A stretch of 64,000 nt of DNA from Enteractinococcus coprophilus (GCF_006716305.1 NZ_VFOU01000003.1:310001-374000); one strand, 5' to 3'. Shown: positions 46,296 through 56,416, counted from the stretch's first letter. Notes: generated by a model from the sequence alone, not told the origin. A program made the numbers and translations.

Positions 46296-47384
46296 CTATT
46301 CGTCCTCGTCGTCACCGGCTCCATCGCCATTCGAGCCCATCTGCTCGGTCTGAATTTCTGGCGTTGCAGCGGGAGCGGTGTCGGCGATTTCTTGTTCTTC
46401 CGGCTGCTCCTGGGGTGCTTCGGATGACGCTTCCGGTGCCGGTAGATCCTGGGCGTCCTGTGGTTCTTGGTCCTCTTGCGGCTCGGAGTCTTCCTGGGGT
46501 GCTGGTTCAGGTTCGGGCTCTGGCTCTGGCACGTCGATGCCTTGCAGGTCGGCGCGTTTGGCTTGTGCATCTTCGATGAGTCCACGGATCTCGTTGAGGT
46601 GGTTCTCGATCGTATCGATGTATTCCTGTTTGGCTTCGCCCCATGCGAGCGCGGCGACCGAGTCATCGTTTTCGGTATCTGGAATAGCTGAAAGCATCGC
46701 CACGGTCTGCTGGGCATCTGAGCGAATGCGGTTCATCTCGCCAATGTATTTCGTCAGTTCGACAACATCGTTGGCTCGCGGTGACTCTGGCAGCTTTTCC
46801 AACATCTCTATTACAGGTTTGACCTTGGACGGCAGTGTGCATTCGGCGTCAGTCGAAAAGATTCCTAACTCGTCCTGTCGGGCCTTATTCTGCGCCGCCA
46901 CCAGCGCGTCCAGTTTTTGCGGATCGTCGACCGATGCCGGATCGACGACGGCGTACCCGGCCTCGACCATCTTCACACCCAGGTCACTGCCGCCCTGGTA
47001 GATCATCGCCCACAGCTCTCCGTTCGGAGCATTAGCGTAGGCTTCAATTTCTACCTCGAGCGAGGTCCCCTCGCCGGCGAGACTTTCGAGATGCTCTCGT
47101 GCCTCTGCTGCCATGCAGGTATCCAGGGTGTCGCTGACGTCTTCTTCCGCGGGCAGGGGTGCACGCACGGCTTGGAACCGGATGACATCAAGTCCGGTGG
47201 TCCGGTTAACTTCCATGGACTGACCAGTCAACACGGCGTTGACCACCACGGGATCATCTCCGCGTGTCATGGCTTTGACGACCGAGGCGATGGTCAACGC
47301 GAGCAGTAGCGCCGCGATGACGACGAAAGTGATCATCACCGGTGTTGTCAGGCGACTAGTGCGCCGAGTGGACGTTTTTGACAT
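46296..47384 (-). CDS. Anchored staphylococcal-nuclease-fold protein, catalytically degenerate
   Basis: A 362-residue protein with one N-terminal membrane anchor (VMITFVVIAALLLALTIASVV), then a domain that follows the staphylococcal nuclease pattern: VNAVLTGQSMEVNRTTGLDVIRFQAVRAPLPAEED, CMAAEAREHLESLAGEGTSLEVEI, GELWAMIYQGGSDLGVKMVEAGYAVVDP. The key acidic residues are not where expected (GQS for GDT; RAPLP for the IDxPE loop), so nuclease activity is doubtful. A helical region follows, then an acidic Pro/Glu/Gln repeat tail (EPEPEPEP). Weak ribosome site. Likely extracytoplasmic. Confidence 0.68.
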   Translation of the reverse strand: MSKTSTRRTSRLTTPVMITFVVIAALLLALTIASVVKAMTRGDDPVVVNAVLTGQSMEVNRTTGLDVIRFQAVRAPLPAEEDVSDTLDTCMAAEAREHLESLAGEGTSLEVEIEAYANAPNGELWAMIYQGGSDLGVKMVEAGYAVVDPASVDDPQKLDALVAAQNKARQDELGIFSTDAECTLPSKVKPVIEMLEKLPESPRANDVVELTKYIGEMNRIRSDAQQTVAMLSAIPDTENDDSVAALAWGEAKQEYIDTIENHLNEIRGLIEDAQAKRADLQGIDVPEPEPEPEPAPQEDSEPQEDQEPQDAQDLPAPEASSEAPQEQPEEQEIADTAPAATPEIQTEQMGSNGDGAGDDEDE

Positions 47385-47604
47385 AAGTTTTTCTTGCTAC
47401 TTTGACGAGGGGTGTGGACAGCAGCTTGCTGGCCCTCACAGATTCTACCGTGCAGATCGACTGTGATCCTATTTCACTGTAGGACCGCTCAGTTGAGCTG
47501 CCGTACATGTTAAACGAGTTACCGGTCCTGGCGATAGCTTTCGTCACAGTCAACATCAGCTATGGCGCACCGGCCCGTCACCCTGGCCGCAGTATTATCC
47601 TGGT

Positions 47605-48594
47605 CTAATACGTGGCGAACACTTCGCCAATCTCGTCATGAGCCATTCCTTGTGCAAGGCAAAGTTGCAATAAGATCCGTGCTTTGTGCGGTGCCAGATC
47701 ACTATTGGCGATCAGGCCTCGTCCGACTAGTCCGCCACGTGCCATCACGTCCGGCTCCAAGAATGCGCGGGTCGCTTGCACGACGACGAGGCCATCAGCA
47801 ATGGCCCGATCCACTGCATCGTCCAGTTGTTGTGTCAGCGTTCCGGGCGGATAGCCCACCACAATCAGCCCGGTCGCTCCCGCTGCACGGAACGCTTCGA
47901 GCGCGGTGGCATCAGCATCCGTGTACGCGTGCACAAGATCGACCCGCGGTAGCGGTGTTGCCGGGTCGATGAAGGCTGAGCGGCTGGTGTGTGGATTGGT
48001 CGGGGTTCGCCAATACTCCACGGTGCGATCCGCGTGTATGACACCCAAGGGACCGCGAACCGGAGACTGCAATGCATCCAGCCGATGGTTGGCGACCTTG
48101 AGGACATCGCGAGCGCTGTGTATCTGACGATTCATCACGACCGTCACCCCTCTGTCCTGGGACTCCGGATGCGTCGCGACCCGAAACGCGTCGAGCAAAT
48201 TCAGTGGAGTATCTGAGCCCAGGGCTGTCCCGGGACGCTGTGCCCCAACCACGATGATGGGCTTCGTCGAATTGACCGTCAAATGCAGAAACCATGCGGT
48301 TTCTTCAAGCGTTCCCGTGCCATGTGCAATAACCACGCCTCGGATGTTCTCATCCGCTAAAGCAGAGGAGACCTGTTGGGCCAATTGCACCCAGTGCGCA
48401 GAGGTCACATATTTAGAGCGTAGCGCTGCAAACGCCTCAACACGGATCTGTGAGATCTGTCTCAACTCGGGGTGAGCAGCCACCAGCTCGTCGGCTTGCA
48501 TCACTGTGCCAATGTCGAGATAGTCCACAAAATTATCCGGTGCGGTACCACGGTTTGAGATCGTCCCACCGGTACCAAACAATGCAATGGTCAT
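47605..48594 (-). CDS. L-asparaginase-like protein with changed catalytic motif
   Basis: A 329-residue protein of the type I/II asparaginase family. First Thr motif ALFGTGGTISNRG (Thr in TGGTI, about residue 12), later Lys in NRQIHSARDVLK. The second motif, normally HGTDT(M/L)EET, reads HGTGTLEETAW: the catalytic Asp is Gly (codon GGA). The rest of the fold is conserved. Hydrolysis of asparagine may therefore be weak, or the substrate may differ. The start at 48594 has a strong AGGAGG site eight bases upstream. Monocistronic. Confidence 0.8.
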   Translation of the reverse strand: MTIALFGTGGTISNRGTAPDNFVDYLDIGTVMQADELVAAHPELRQISQIRVEAFAALRSKYVTSAHWVQLAQQVSSALADENIRGVVIAHGTGTLEETAWFLHLTVNSTKPIIVVGAQRPGTALGSDTPLNLLDAFRVATHPESQDRGVTVVMNRQIHSARDVLKVANHRLDALQSPVRGPLGVIHADRTVEYWRTPTNPHTSRSAFIDPATPLPRVDLVHAYTDADATALEAFRAAGATGLIVVGYPPGTLTQQLDDAVDRAIADGLVVVQATRAFLEPDVMARGGLVGRGLIANSDLAPHKARILLQLCLAQGMAHDEIGEVFATY

Positions 48595-48728
48595 AAGCGC
48601 CTCCTGGCCTCACAGTGTAGCGGTCAAGATATACCCATAGATTTTCCAGGCTGTGGCACCTGACATCAGCCCGCTGACCTTTCTACACTGGAGATAGTCA
48701 ACGTGTCGTCGAGAGAAAGCAGAGCGCC

Positions 48729-49880
48729 GTGAGTATCCATCACAAACTAGAGCGTACGATTGCTGCAGAACAACAGGCACTCAATGATCCACAAGATCGT
48801 AAGCCTGCCAAGCGTTTACCGGGTGCCGCGTTCAAATACGCAATGATCCGTTCAGTCAAACAATTCCTGATCGATAAAGGCACTGACCGGGCAGCGATTT
48901 TGACCTACTTCGCCGTCTTATCCTTAGCGCCGCTTTTGTTAGCTGTCTTTTCGATCATGACGTTATTTTTGGCCTCTGCTGCAGACACCGTCGAGAATTT
49001 TGCCGAAGACCTGGTCACCCAGACCGTTCCTGCGGAATATCAAGAACTCGCGCTCAACCTCGTCAACACCATGACGCAGTCAGCATCCGGGGGTATCATC
49101 GCCCTGATCGTTGGTACCGTCGTCGCGCTGTGGTCAGCATCGAAATACGTCCAAGCTTTCGCACGCAATATGAATGAAATCTATGGCGTGGTCGAAGGCC
49201 GCTCAAAGATCAAATTCTATATCACGACGTTGCTGATTACCCTCGTCATGGTGATTACCGTCGTGGCTGTGCTCGTATCCTTGGCACTGAATCAGACCAT
49301 CACCGACGCCGTTTTTGCCCCCTTTGCACAGGTTGTCGGCGCCGAAGGTGTTTTGAGCACACTGACCAACACGTTCCTGCCAATTTGGGAATGGGTGAAG
49401 TACCCGGTCGTCCTCATCTTGCTGATTATCATGATTGGCGTTCTATACCACTTCAGTGGAAATGTTGAACGAAAGTTTAAACCTTTATCCATTGGTGCGA
49501 TCATTGCGGTGCTTGGCATTGTGCTCGCCGGTATTGCCATGATTATCTACCTGACCTACTTCGCTTCGTATTCTTCCTACGGTGCGATTGGGACACTGAT
49601 GGCCGTACTGTTCGTTATCTGGATCTTCAACATTGTGATCTTGTTAGGGGCAGAAATCGATGTTGAGATCTTGCGAGCACGTCAGCTAGTCGCCGGTATG
49701 CCGGCTGAAGAGCATGTTCAGGTTCGTCCGCGTTCTGTCGCAACCGTAGAGAAACAAGTCGAAAAACACGCCGAGTCGGTCGAAGACGGCAAGGTGCTAC
49801 GTCGGTCGTTATCGGTTATCCATCGCGACGACAACGAGGAACAAACCACAGATAACCGGACCGGCTCCTCGACGTCCTAA
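48729..49880 (+). CDS. YihY/BrkB-family membrane protein
   Basis: A 383-residue six-helix inner-membrane protein of the YihY/BrkB family. Membrane segments run from AILTYFAVLSLAPLLLAVFSIMTLF to IGTLMAVLFVIWIFNIVILLGAEIDVEIL, with conserved WSASKYVQAFARNMNEIYGV between. The C-terminal 70 residues are charged and cytoplasmic. Family members are sometimes labelled ribonuclease BN in error. The transport or structural role is unresolved. GTG start at 48729 with a GAGAGAAAG site upstream. Confidence 0.88.
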   Translation: MSIHHKLERTIAAEQQALNDPQDRKPAKRLPGAAFKYAMIRSVKQFLIDKGTDRAAILTYFAVLSLAPLLLAVFSIMTLFLASAADTVENFAEDLVTQTVPAEYQELALNLVNTMTQSASGGIIALIVGTVVALWSASKYVQAFARNMNEIYGVVEGRSKIKFYITTLLITLVMVITVVAVLVSLALNQTITDAVFAPFAQVVGAEGVLSTLTNTFLPIWEWVKYPVVLILLIIMIGVLYHFSGNVERKFKPLSIGAIIAVLGIVLAGIAMIIYLTYFASYSSYGAIGTLMAVLFVIWIFNIVILLGAEIDVEILRARQLVAGMPAEEHVQVRPRSVATVEKQVEKHAESVEDGKVLRRSLSVIHRDDNEEQTTDNRTGSSTS

Positions 49881-49945
49881 AGGTGCCGTATAGGTGTGGT
49901 CTCCAATGAGTATTTGGAACTACCCACACAGCGAGTGTCTAGAGA

Positions 49946-49981
49946 CAACAAAGCGGCCCTGATTTTTCTCAGGGCCGCTTT
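49946..49981. terminator. Bidirectional terminator
   Basis: AAAGCGGCCCTGA...TCAGGGCCGCTTT around a short T-rich loop, followed by TGTC on the plus strand and AACAA on the other. It lies between the convergent brkB-like and carD genes. Confidence 0.85.
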
Positions 49982-49992
49982 GTCATACATGT

Positions 49993-50520
49993 TTATTTTT
50001 TGTCTTTACCGCGATCCAAGCCCAGACGGGTCAACGGTACACCATCAATCGCACCATCAATGGTGCGTTCTGCTTCTTCATGGTCGACATCGAGCACGAG
50101 AGCAACTTCTGCCACGAGCATGTCCTTGGCTTCTTGGTACAGATTACGCTCTGCCATGGACAGGTCTTTTTCTTGCTGACGACGGTAGAGATCACGAGCA
50201 ACTTCTGCGACATTGTCAAGGTCACCGGTTGCTAGCTTCTCACGCAGGGCTTTGAGACGACGGGACCACTGCTTTTCGAGTTTGTCACCGGTCTTGGCAA
50301 GCAGCGACATCAGCTTACGCAGTCGAGTGTGGCTGGCCAGATCACGGACGCCAATTTCTGACAGGCTGTCTTCGGGAACGGCGATCTGTAAGCGCTGGTC
50401 TTCTACTTCCAGCACCACGTACTCGACGTCTTCACCTTTGACCTTCCTGGTTTTGCGCTCAACGACCTCTGCTGGACCGTGCTGAGGGTGAACTACGAAT
50501 TTACCAAGGGTCAGACGCAT
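49993..50520 (-). CDS. carD: CarD-family transcriptional regulator
   Basis: A 175-residue RNA polymerase-binding protein. The N-terminal Tudor-like domain KFVVHPQHGPAEVVERKTRKVKGEDVEYVVLEV contacts the RNAP beta subunit, and the C-terminal helical domain contains a promoter-contacting WSRRLKALREKLATGD (the Trp wedge). It stabilises open complexes at rRNA and other promoters and is general in actinobacteria. The ATG at 50520 gives the usual N terminus MRLTLGKFVVHP; an upstream ATG 40 codons away is rejected. Its stop faces brkB and a shared terminator. Confidence 0.93.
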   Translation of the reverse strand: MRLTLGKFVVHPQHGPAEVVERKTRKVKGEDVEYVVLEVEDQRLQIAVPEDSLSEIGVRDLASHTRLRKLMSLLAKTGDKLEKQWSRRLKALREKLATGDLDNVAEVARDLYRRQQEKDLSMAERNLYQEAKDMLVAEVALVLDVDHEEAERTIDGAIDGVPLTRLGLDRGKDKK

Positions 50521-50662
50521 GTGCGGTGGGCACCTTTCGTTCGAGAGAACAACGAGCTGTGAGGGGACACCGAAAAAGGACACAGCTGTCGCTAATAGTT
50601 TAGTAATACCTACCTTAACAGCGGGGTGCGGGTTGGACAAGAAGCATCTGGGTAAAATTCGC

Positions 50663-52159
50663 TCACTGAGTGAAATGTTCTTGAGCAGCTAAAAACTCAT
50701 ACACGGCGACGTCGTCCACGCCAGGGAATGCTCCGGGCGGCATCGCCGCCAACATGTGTGCGTTGGTGCGTGCTGCAGGCCAAGCGTACCCACCCCATTG
50801 GGCTTCCAGCTCAGGTGATGGAGTTCGACAGCATGTCGGATCGGGACAATTCGACTGGGATCGCTCTGCGGTGCCGGCTCCACGGAACCACCGTGCTTGT
50901 TCAAAAGGGACGCCGATGGACAAGGAGAATAGCGAGGACTGCGAAGGTTCCACGACTGCAGTACACCAGAATGTACCGACCGCAGTGTCGGTGTACTGAT
51001 TGAAGGGCCGAAAACGGTCGCTAGTGCTAAACACTTCCCGCGAGGTCCAGTATCGGCAGGCTGCCTGCCCCTCGATGGCCCCGATGGAATCCACAGGGAA
51101 ATTCACGCCGTCATTCTCATAGGCCTTGTGCAAGACACCAGACTCATGAACTTTTTGAAAGTGGCATTCAACCTCCAGGTGGCGGGTGGCCAAGTTGGTA
51201 AAACGATGCGCGGCTGATTCATACGAGACTGAATAAGCATCACGAATGTCTTCGATGGCAATATCGCGATTCGCCTTACGTTGCCTCAGCATCTTGACTA
51301 ATGGCTTCTCTGGCATCATCAGTGCCGCGGTCATGTAGTTGGTATAAACGCGCTGTCGCAAAAAGTCCTTATAATCCACCGGTTCGCCATGGCCTAATAC
51401 ATATGAGACCAGTGCCTGTAATGCCACAGACCTTGGGTCATGGTCAGGGTTTCGAGCATCAGCAAGAAAGATGATGCGATTTTTCAGGTCGGTGACTGAG
51501 CGAGTTGAGTGCGGCAGCGACGAGATGAAACGCAGCTCGAAATTCAGATGATCAGCAATGTCAGCGATCGCATGATAAGACAAGGGGCCCTGCTCATGCC
51601 CAACTGCCATCAGCAATTCGCTGGCCTGCTCCTCTAACTCTGCATAGTAGTTGTCGCGTTCACGCTGCTCTTTGCGCATTGCCACATTGGCCCGGCGTGC
51701 TTCTTCCGGGGTCGCTGCTTGTTCTGCATACTGTCGTCGAAGCTCACGATTCAATCCGTCAATGACCTCTAAGACTGCGGTTGGCATCCGCGACGAGACA
51801 CGAATAGTTGGCAACCCCATAGCTTGCCAGTGCCGAGTACGCTGCGCTTTTTCAACCGAAATCTCTAAAGCAGCTCGAACTGAAGGCGCCTCAGGTTGTA
51901 AAAGATCTGCGACCTCCACGCCTAAGTGTTTTGCGGCGTCGGTCAACAACGACAGCTTGGGCTCACGCTTGCCATTTTCTATCATCGAAAGGTGCGATGC
52001 CGTCGCACCCAACTTTGCTGCTAACTCATCTAACGTCAACGACGCAGCAGTTCGAAAATGTCGTAACCGATACCCCAGAATGACGGGGTCGATCGACGCT
52101 GTTGAGACCGTCTCGACGTCTTGCGGTGCAGGGGCATGAGGGTCAGTGAGTGAAGTCAT
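50663..52159 (-). CDS. ramB: RamB-like regulator of acetate metabolism
   Basis: A 498-residue regulator with an N-terminal XRE HTH (RLRHFRTAASLTLDELAAKLGATASHLSMIENGKREPKLSLLTD) and a long C-terminal part of the short-chain-fatty-acyl-regulator type, including a CPDPTC-type cluster (SNCPDPTCCRTPSPE). In Corynebacterium glutamicum RamB represses glyoxylate and acetate genes. It diverges from aceA here, which supports that role. The ATG at 52159 lies six bases after a TAGGCT box, suggesting leaderless expression. Symbol assigned by homology and context. Confidence 0.85.
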   Translation of the reverse strand: MTSLTDPHAPAPQDVETVSTASIDPVILGYRLRHFRTAASLTLDELAAKLGATASHLSMIENGKREPKLSLLTDAAKHLGVEVADLLQPEAPSVRAALEISVEKAQRTRHWQAMGLPTIRVSSRMPTAVLEVIDGLNRELRRQYAEQAATPEEARRANVAMRKEQRERDNYYAELEEQASELLMAVGHEQGPLSYHAIADIADHLNFELRFISSLPHSTRSVTDLKNRIIFLADARNPDHDPRSVALQALVSYVLGHGEPVDYKDFLRQRVYTNYMTAALMMPEKPLVKMLRQRKANRDIAIEDIRDAYSVSYESAAHRFTNLATRHLEVECHFQKVHESGVLHKAYENDGVNFPVDSIGAIEGQAACRYWTSREVFSTSDRFRPFNQYTDTAVGTFWCTAVVEPSQSSLFSLSIGVPFEQARWFRGAGTAERSQSNCPDPTCCRTPSPELEAQWGGYAWPAARTNAHMLAAMPPGAFPGVDDVAVYEFLAAQEHFTQ

Positions 52160-52607
52160 ATCGGCAGCCTAGTCAACATCGCGTGATTTTCACAGACGTA
52201 AGCACCAATTCAGCCACACCAGGCCGGCTATCTCACAGGAAGACCAAGCTTCCTCTTTCCTGCCGAGAAGATCTTTCGGCGGTTTTCTCATGGAGTTCAC
52301 CCTATTTTCTCGACATCAAGGTGGATAACTAGATTTTCAGTGAAAAGATTTCGCATTATTATGACGCCATTCGCTCGTTGCCGCCACTACCAGCGCAGTT
52401 GAACAGAAAATCCACCAAACATTTCGAAATAGAAAGTTTGACGATTATTTTCTTGCAGGGTGTCTACTTTCCCCTTGCGAAGGACGGCAGAGTAGTGACT
52501 ACACCGATTGCAACGTCCCACTCCGTAGCACGTAGTCACCAAGTTAAGACTTCCTCGGGAGTGCCAGACATTTGCAACACCAAACAACCTGTGAATGAGG
52601 GAGAACC
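52160..52607. promoter_or_regulatory. ramB-aceA divergent control region
   Basis: About 450 bases with no gene. ATTTCGAAAT (52421-52430) is a perfect palindrome, followed by AGAAAGTTTG and a TTGACG -35 candidate (52438-52443). AAAGTTTG resembles part of the RamB box (AAAGTTTGCAAA) known from Corynebacterium, so autoregulation and aceA control are likely. No complete RamB box was recognised. The aceA mRNA has a long leader, ending in GAGGGAG four bases before its ATG. Confidence 0.4.
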
Positions 52608-53912
52608 ATGGAACAAGCGAATAAGCAAGCAATCCAGGCAGCAGCTGACCAGATCCAGGAAGACTGGAAGTCTAATCCACGCTGGGACAACATCACCCGC
52701 GACTTCACGGCCGAACAAGTGGTCCGGCTTCGGGGCCGCGTGCAGGAAGAACACACCCTAGCCAAACGTGGCGCAGAGAAACTCTGGGAACAGCTCACCG
52801 ACGAGCACGCCGAAGGTCAGTTCACGAACGCCCTAGGTGCTATGACCGGTGGGCAAGCCGTCCAGCAGGTCAAAGCTGGCTTGCGTGCCATCTACCTGTC
52901 CGGTTGGCAAGTCGCAGCCGATGCGAATCTCTCCGGTCACACCTACCCGGACCAGTCTCTCTACCCGGCCAACTCGGTGCCACAGGTTGTTCGTCGCATC
53001 AACAACGCCCTGATGCGCGCCGATCAAATCGAATGGGCCGAAGGCATCCAGTCGGTTGAGGATTACCTGGTACCAATTGTCGCTGATGCAGAAGCTGGTT
53101 TCGGCGGCCCACTGAATGCCTATGAACTCATGAAGTCGATGGTAAACGCCGGTGCTGCTGGTGTGCACTGGGAAGACCAAGTCGCATCCGAAAAGAAATG
53201 TGGCCACCTGGGCGGCAAAGTGCTTATTCCGACTTCGCACCACGTGCGCACCCTGAACGCTGCACGTCTGGCAGCCGACGTCGCCGGTGTTCCGTCACTG
53301 ATCGTTGCACGCACCGACGCCGAGGCCGCGACCCTGCTGCAATCAGACGTCGATGAACGTGATCACCAGTTCCTCACCGGTGAGCGTTCCTCCGAAGGCT
53401 TCTACTACATCAAGAATGGTCTGGAACCATCGATCGCTCGTGCCAAGGCCTACGCACCATACTCTGACCTGCTGTGGATGGAAACCTCCACCCCAGACCT
53501 GGATGTGGCTCGTCAGTTTGCTGAAGCCGTCAAAGCAGAGTTCCCAGACCAGATGTTGGCCTACAACTGCTCGCCGTCGTTCAACTGGAAAGCCAACCTC
53601 GACGATGAAACCATCGCCAAATTCCAGCGCGAACTAGCATCGATGGGTTACACCTTCCAGTTCATCACACTGGCCGGCTTCCATTCGCTGAACTACTCGA
53701 TGTTCAACCTTGCTAAAGGCTATGCAGATCGTCAGATGTCAGCGTTTGTTGAATTGCAGGAAGCAGAATTCGCTGCTGAGAAAGACGGCTTCACTGCGAC
53801 TCGTCACCAGCGTGAAGTTGGGACCGGTTACTTCGACCTCATCTCCACCACTGTCAACCCCGAATCCTCAACCACCGCTTTAGCTGATTCAACCGAAGCA
53901 CAACAGTTCTAG
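52608..53912 (+). CDS. aceA: Isocitrate lyase
   Basis: Cleaves isocitrate to glyoxylate and succinate, first step of the glyoxylate shunt (434 residues). The active-site loop [17 protein letters not shown] contains the catalytic Cys; [24 protein letters not shown] and [18 protein letters not shown] are typical of the short bacterial enzyme. The start has GAGGGAG four bases upstream. The malate synthase gene follows after 33 bases, so the two form an operon-like pair. Control by the divergent RamB gene is expected. Confidence 0.96.
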   Translation: MEQANKQAIQAAADQIQEDWKSNPRWDNITRDFTAEQVVRLRGRVQEEHTLAKRGAEKLWEQLTDEHAEGQFTNALGAMTGGQAVQQVKAGLRAIYLSGWQVAADANLSGHTYPDQSLYPANSVPQVVRRINNALMRADQIEWAEGIQSVEDYLVPIVADAEAGFGGPLNAYELMKSMVNAGAAGVHWEDQVASEKKCGHLGGKVLIPTSHHVRTLNAARLAADVAGVPSLIVARTDAEAATLLQSDVDERDHQFLTGERSSEGFYYIKNGLEPSIARAKAYAPYSDLLWMETSTPDLDVARQFAEAVKAEFPDQMLAYNCSPSFNWKANLDDETIAKFQRELASMGYTFQFITLAGFHSLNYSMFNLAKGYADRQMSAFVELQEAEFAAEKDGFTATRHQREVGTGYFDLISTTVNPESSTTALADSTEAQQF

Positions 53913-53945
53913 TTCACCTGCTAGGCAAGATTAGGAGCACCCGCC

Positions 53946-55607
53946 ATGGCATCACCAACTATCCAACACACAACACCCGCAGGCATCAACGTGACCGTGT
54001 TCGGTGAACTGGATGCACGGCAGCGCGAAGTTCTTACCGATGACGCCTTGAATTTCTTGGCTTATCTCCACACTAAACAGAACCCACGCCGTCTCGAACT
54101 GCTTGCAGCACGTAGAGACGCCCGGGCGAAGGTGGCAGCCGGTGAACCGCTCGACTTCGAGAAGTCGACGCGCAGCATTCGCGAAGACGATTCATGGCGG
54201 GTCGCTCCGCTCGCTCCAGGGCTGAGAGACCGCCGGGTGGAAATCACCGGTCCGGTTGATCGCAAGATGACTATCAACGCGCTGAACTCCGGAGCAAAGT
54301 GCTGGCTGGCCGATTTTGAGGACGCCTCATCGCCTTACTGGACCAATATGATCAACGGCCAGGTCAACCTGTACGATGCCATCCGCCACAACATCGATTT
54401 CACGTCAGAGCAGGGCAAAGCGTACCGGTTGAAGAAACCCGCGCTGGCACAGATGCCAACTATCATCGTACGGCCGCGTGGTTTGCATCTGGAAGAATCG
54501 CATATTCAGATCGACGGCGAATCATTGCCGGCATCGCTAATGGATTTCGGGCTCTACTTCTTCCACAACGGAGCCAAACTCGTCGAACTGGGCCGTGGCC
54601 CGTATTACTACCTCCCGAAACTCGAACACCATCTGGAAGCTCGCTGGTGGAACTGTGTTTTCAATAAAGCTCAGGACTACATGGGGATTCCGCAGGGCAC
54701 GATCCGTGCGACCGTACTGATTGAGACCATCACCGCAGCATTTCAGATGGAAGAGATCCTGTACCAGCTGCGCAATCACGCTGCAGGACTCAACGCAGGG
54801 CGCTGGGACTACATCTTCTCGATCATCAAGACTTACCGTGACTCGGGTCCCGAGTATGTCTTGCCGGATCGCGCAGACGTTTCGATGACCCAACCCATGA
54901 TGCGGGCTTATACCGACCTGTTAGTCCATACTTGTCACAAACGTGGCGCTTCGGCCATCGGTGGGATGAGTGCCTTCATCCCAGATTCTTCGAATCCGGA
55001 ACGCACGAAACAAGCCCTAGCAAAGGTCCGGGAAGACAAAACGCGTGAAGCCAACGACGGTTTCGATGGTTCATGGGTCGCTCACCCGGGTCTGGTCCCC
55101 ACGTGTATGGGCGTCTTTGACGAACTGCTACTGGATGCACAGCACCAGATCCGGACCAATAAACGTCAAGACGTCGTCCCGTACGCCCAAGGACTGACGA
55201 ATGTCCAGGGTACGACAGGGTCAATCACCGAAGCTGGACTGGAGACCAATATCGAGGTGGGCATCCGGTACATGGATGCCTGGCTCAACGGTTCTGGTGC
55301 CGCAGCGATTAACGGACTAATGGAAGATGCTGCCACCGCCGAGATTTCGCGCTCCCAGATTTGGCAGTGGATACGCTGGGGTTGCGAGGCGCTCCGGGAA
55401 GACGGATCCGTGAAAACGATCACGACCGAATGGGTCACCCAGAAGATCGATGACGTCTTCGCGACGCTCACCCGCTATGACGGTGATCGACTCAACGATG
55501 CGAAACAACTGTTCGCTGAATCAGCACTATCCGAGGACTTCGAAGATTTCTTGACCATCCCTGCATATGAGCGATACCTCGCTCCTGAGATAAAGGTCGC
55601 CGCTTAA
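53946..55607 (+). CDS. aceB: Malate synthase A
   Basis: Condenses glyoxylate and acetyl-CoA to malate (553 residues, the A-type length rather than the about 720 of GlcB). Signature segments: CWLADFEDASSPYWTNMINGQVNLYDAIR, TIIVRPRGLHLEESH, GTIRATVLIETITAAFQMEEILYQLRNHAAGLNAGRWDYIFS (acidic metal-binding residues) and WVAHPGLVP. It has a TTAGGAGC ribosome site. Together with aceA and PEP carboxykinase it enables growth on acetate and fatty acids. Confidence 0.96.
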   Translation: MASPTIQHTTPAGINVTVFGELDARQREVLTDDALNFLAYLHTKQNPRRLELLAARRDARAKVAAGEPLDFEKSTRSIREDDSWRVAPLAPGLRDRRVEITGPVDRKMTINALNSGAKCWLADFEDASSPYWTNMINGQVNLYDAIRHNIDFTSEQGKAYRLKKPALAQMPTIIVRPRGLHLEESHIQIDGESLPASLMDFGLYFFHNGAKLVELGRGPYYYLPKLEHHLEARWWNCVFNKAQDYMGIPQGTIRATVLIETITAAFQMEEILYQLRNHAAGLNAGRWDYIFSIIKTYRDSGPEYVLPDRADVSMTQPMMRAYTDLLVHTCHKRGASAIGGMSAFIPDSSNPERTKQALAKVREDKTREANDGFDGSWVAHPGLVPTCMGVFDELLLDAQHQIRTNKRQDVVPYAQGLTNVQGTTGSITEAGLETNIEVGIRYMDAWLNGSGAAAINGLMEDAATAEISRSQIWQWIRWGCEALREDGSVKTITTEWVTQKIDDVFATLTRYDGDRLNDAKQLFAESALSEDFEDFLTIPAYERYLAPEIKVAA

Positions 55608-55631
55608 TAACTTCCTCGTGTGCTCACAGTT

Positions 55632-55672
55632 CGTGGGGTCTCGCCGTGTTCCAACGGCGAGACCCCACGATC
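55632..55672. terminator. Terminator of aceAB
   Basis: A perfect 16-base GC-rich stem around a six-base loop (55632-55669), followed by ATCCTTT. It also lies between the convergent yoaK-like gene and aceB. Confidence 0.85.
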
Positions 55673-55684
55673 CTTTAATAACCT

Positions 55685-56416
55685 TCAGGCAGTGTGTTCA
55701 GATCGAGTGTGACGTTCGTGCCGCCGCTGCACTCGCCAGGTGAGCATGAAGGCTAAGACCGTCATGGCTGCCACCGCTAACCACACTGCAGACAGCCCCA
55801 TGACCACATAAGCCCAGGCTCCCACCAGGGCGCCAACGGCAATAGCGGACCACAAGAATACATACCGCACGAATCGGAAGAGATAGACCGATGATCGTAA
55901 AGCGATAGCCGAGGCGAGGGATTGACCCATTTTCACTAATGTCCCGGTCATATAGGTCAGGCCCACGGTGACCTCACCGCGCCGAGTAAACGTTCCATTC
56001 ACCGCGCCAGTGGCCGAGGCAACTACAAAAGGGGCATATGGTGATAGGACCGGAACACTGGCAGTTATTCCCCCCAGCAGCATCAGAATAAACGCCGTCC
56101 ATACTGCAGAGCCATGAGGCGCCACGCGCTGGGAAAGCAGAGATTCTGCGGGTGGATCGAAGCGTTTGGGGCCAAAACGCACAGCAAATGACGACAACAT
56201 CACCCCAGCCACAAAACAAAAGATCAAAAGCGATGCTGCGAGCCATTCCTGGACCTCGCCTTGGGCCAGGGCAGCGGCTGCGCGGGTCGAGTTTCCCGAC
56301 ATGAATGATACAAAGTATCCACCAAGGTGGATGAAAAATAAGCCGTCCACGAAGCCAGCGTTGGCGGTTAACCCCACGGCCAAGAGCCGTTGACGCGTTG
56401 AGAGCGAAGCTGCCAA
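55685..56416 (-). CDS. YoaK-family (DUF1275) membrane protein
   Basis: A 243-residue membrane protein of the DUF1275 family. N terminus RLLAVGLTANAGFVDGLFFIHLGGYFVSFMSGNST is diagnostic (GFVDG...F.SFMSGN), with about six helices and a basic C terminus (RRHERHTR). Function not established. It has a TTG start at 56416 with AAAGGA about seven bases upstream. Confidence 0.85.
   Translation of the reverse strand: MAASLSTRQRLLAVGLTANAGFVDGLFFIHLGGYFVSFMSGNSTRAAAALAQGEVQEWLAASLLIFCFVAGVMLSSFAVRFGPKRFDPPAESLLSQRVAPHGSAVWTAFILMLLGGITASVPVLSPYAPFVVASATGAVNGTFTRRGEVTVGLTYMTGTLVKMGQSLASAIALRSSVYLFRFVRYVFLWSAIAVGALVGAWAYVVMGLSAVWLAVAAMTVLAFMLTWRVQRRHERHTRSEHTA

Noticed and set aside
52180-52200. GlxR-like site before aceA
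   Set aside because: Half-sites GTGA and TCAC are separated by three bases, not six.
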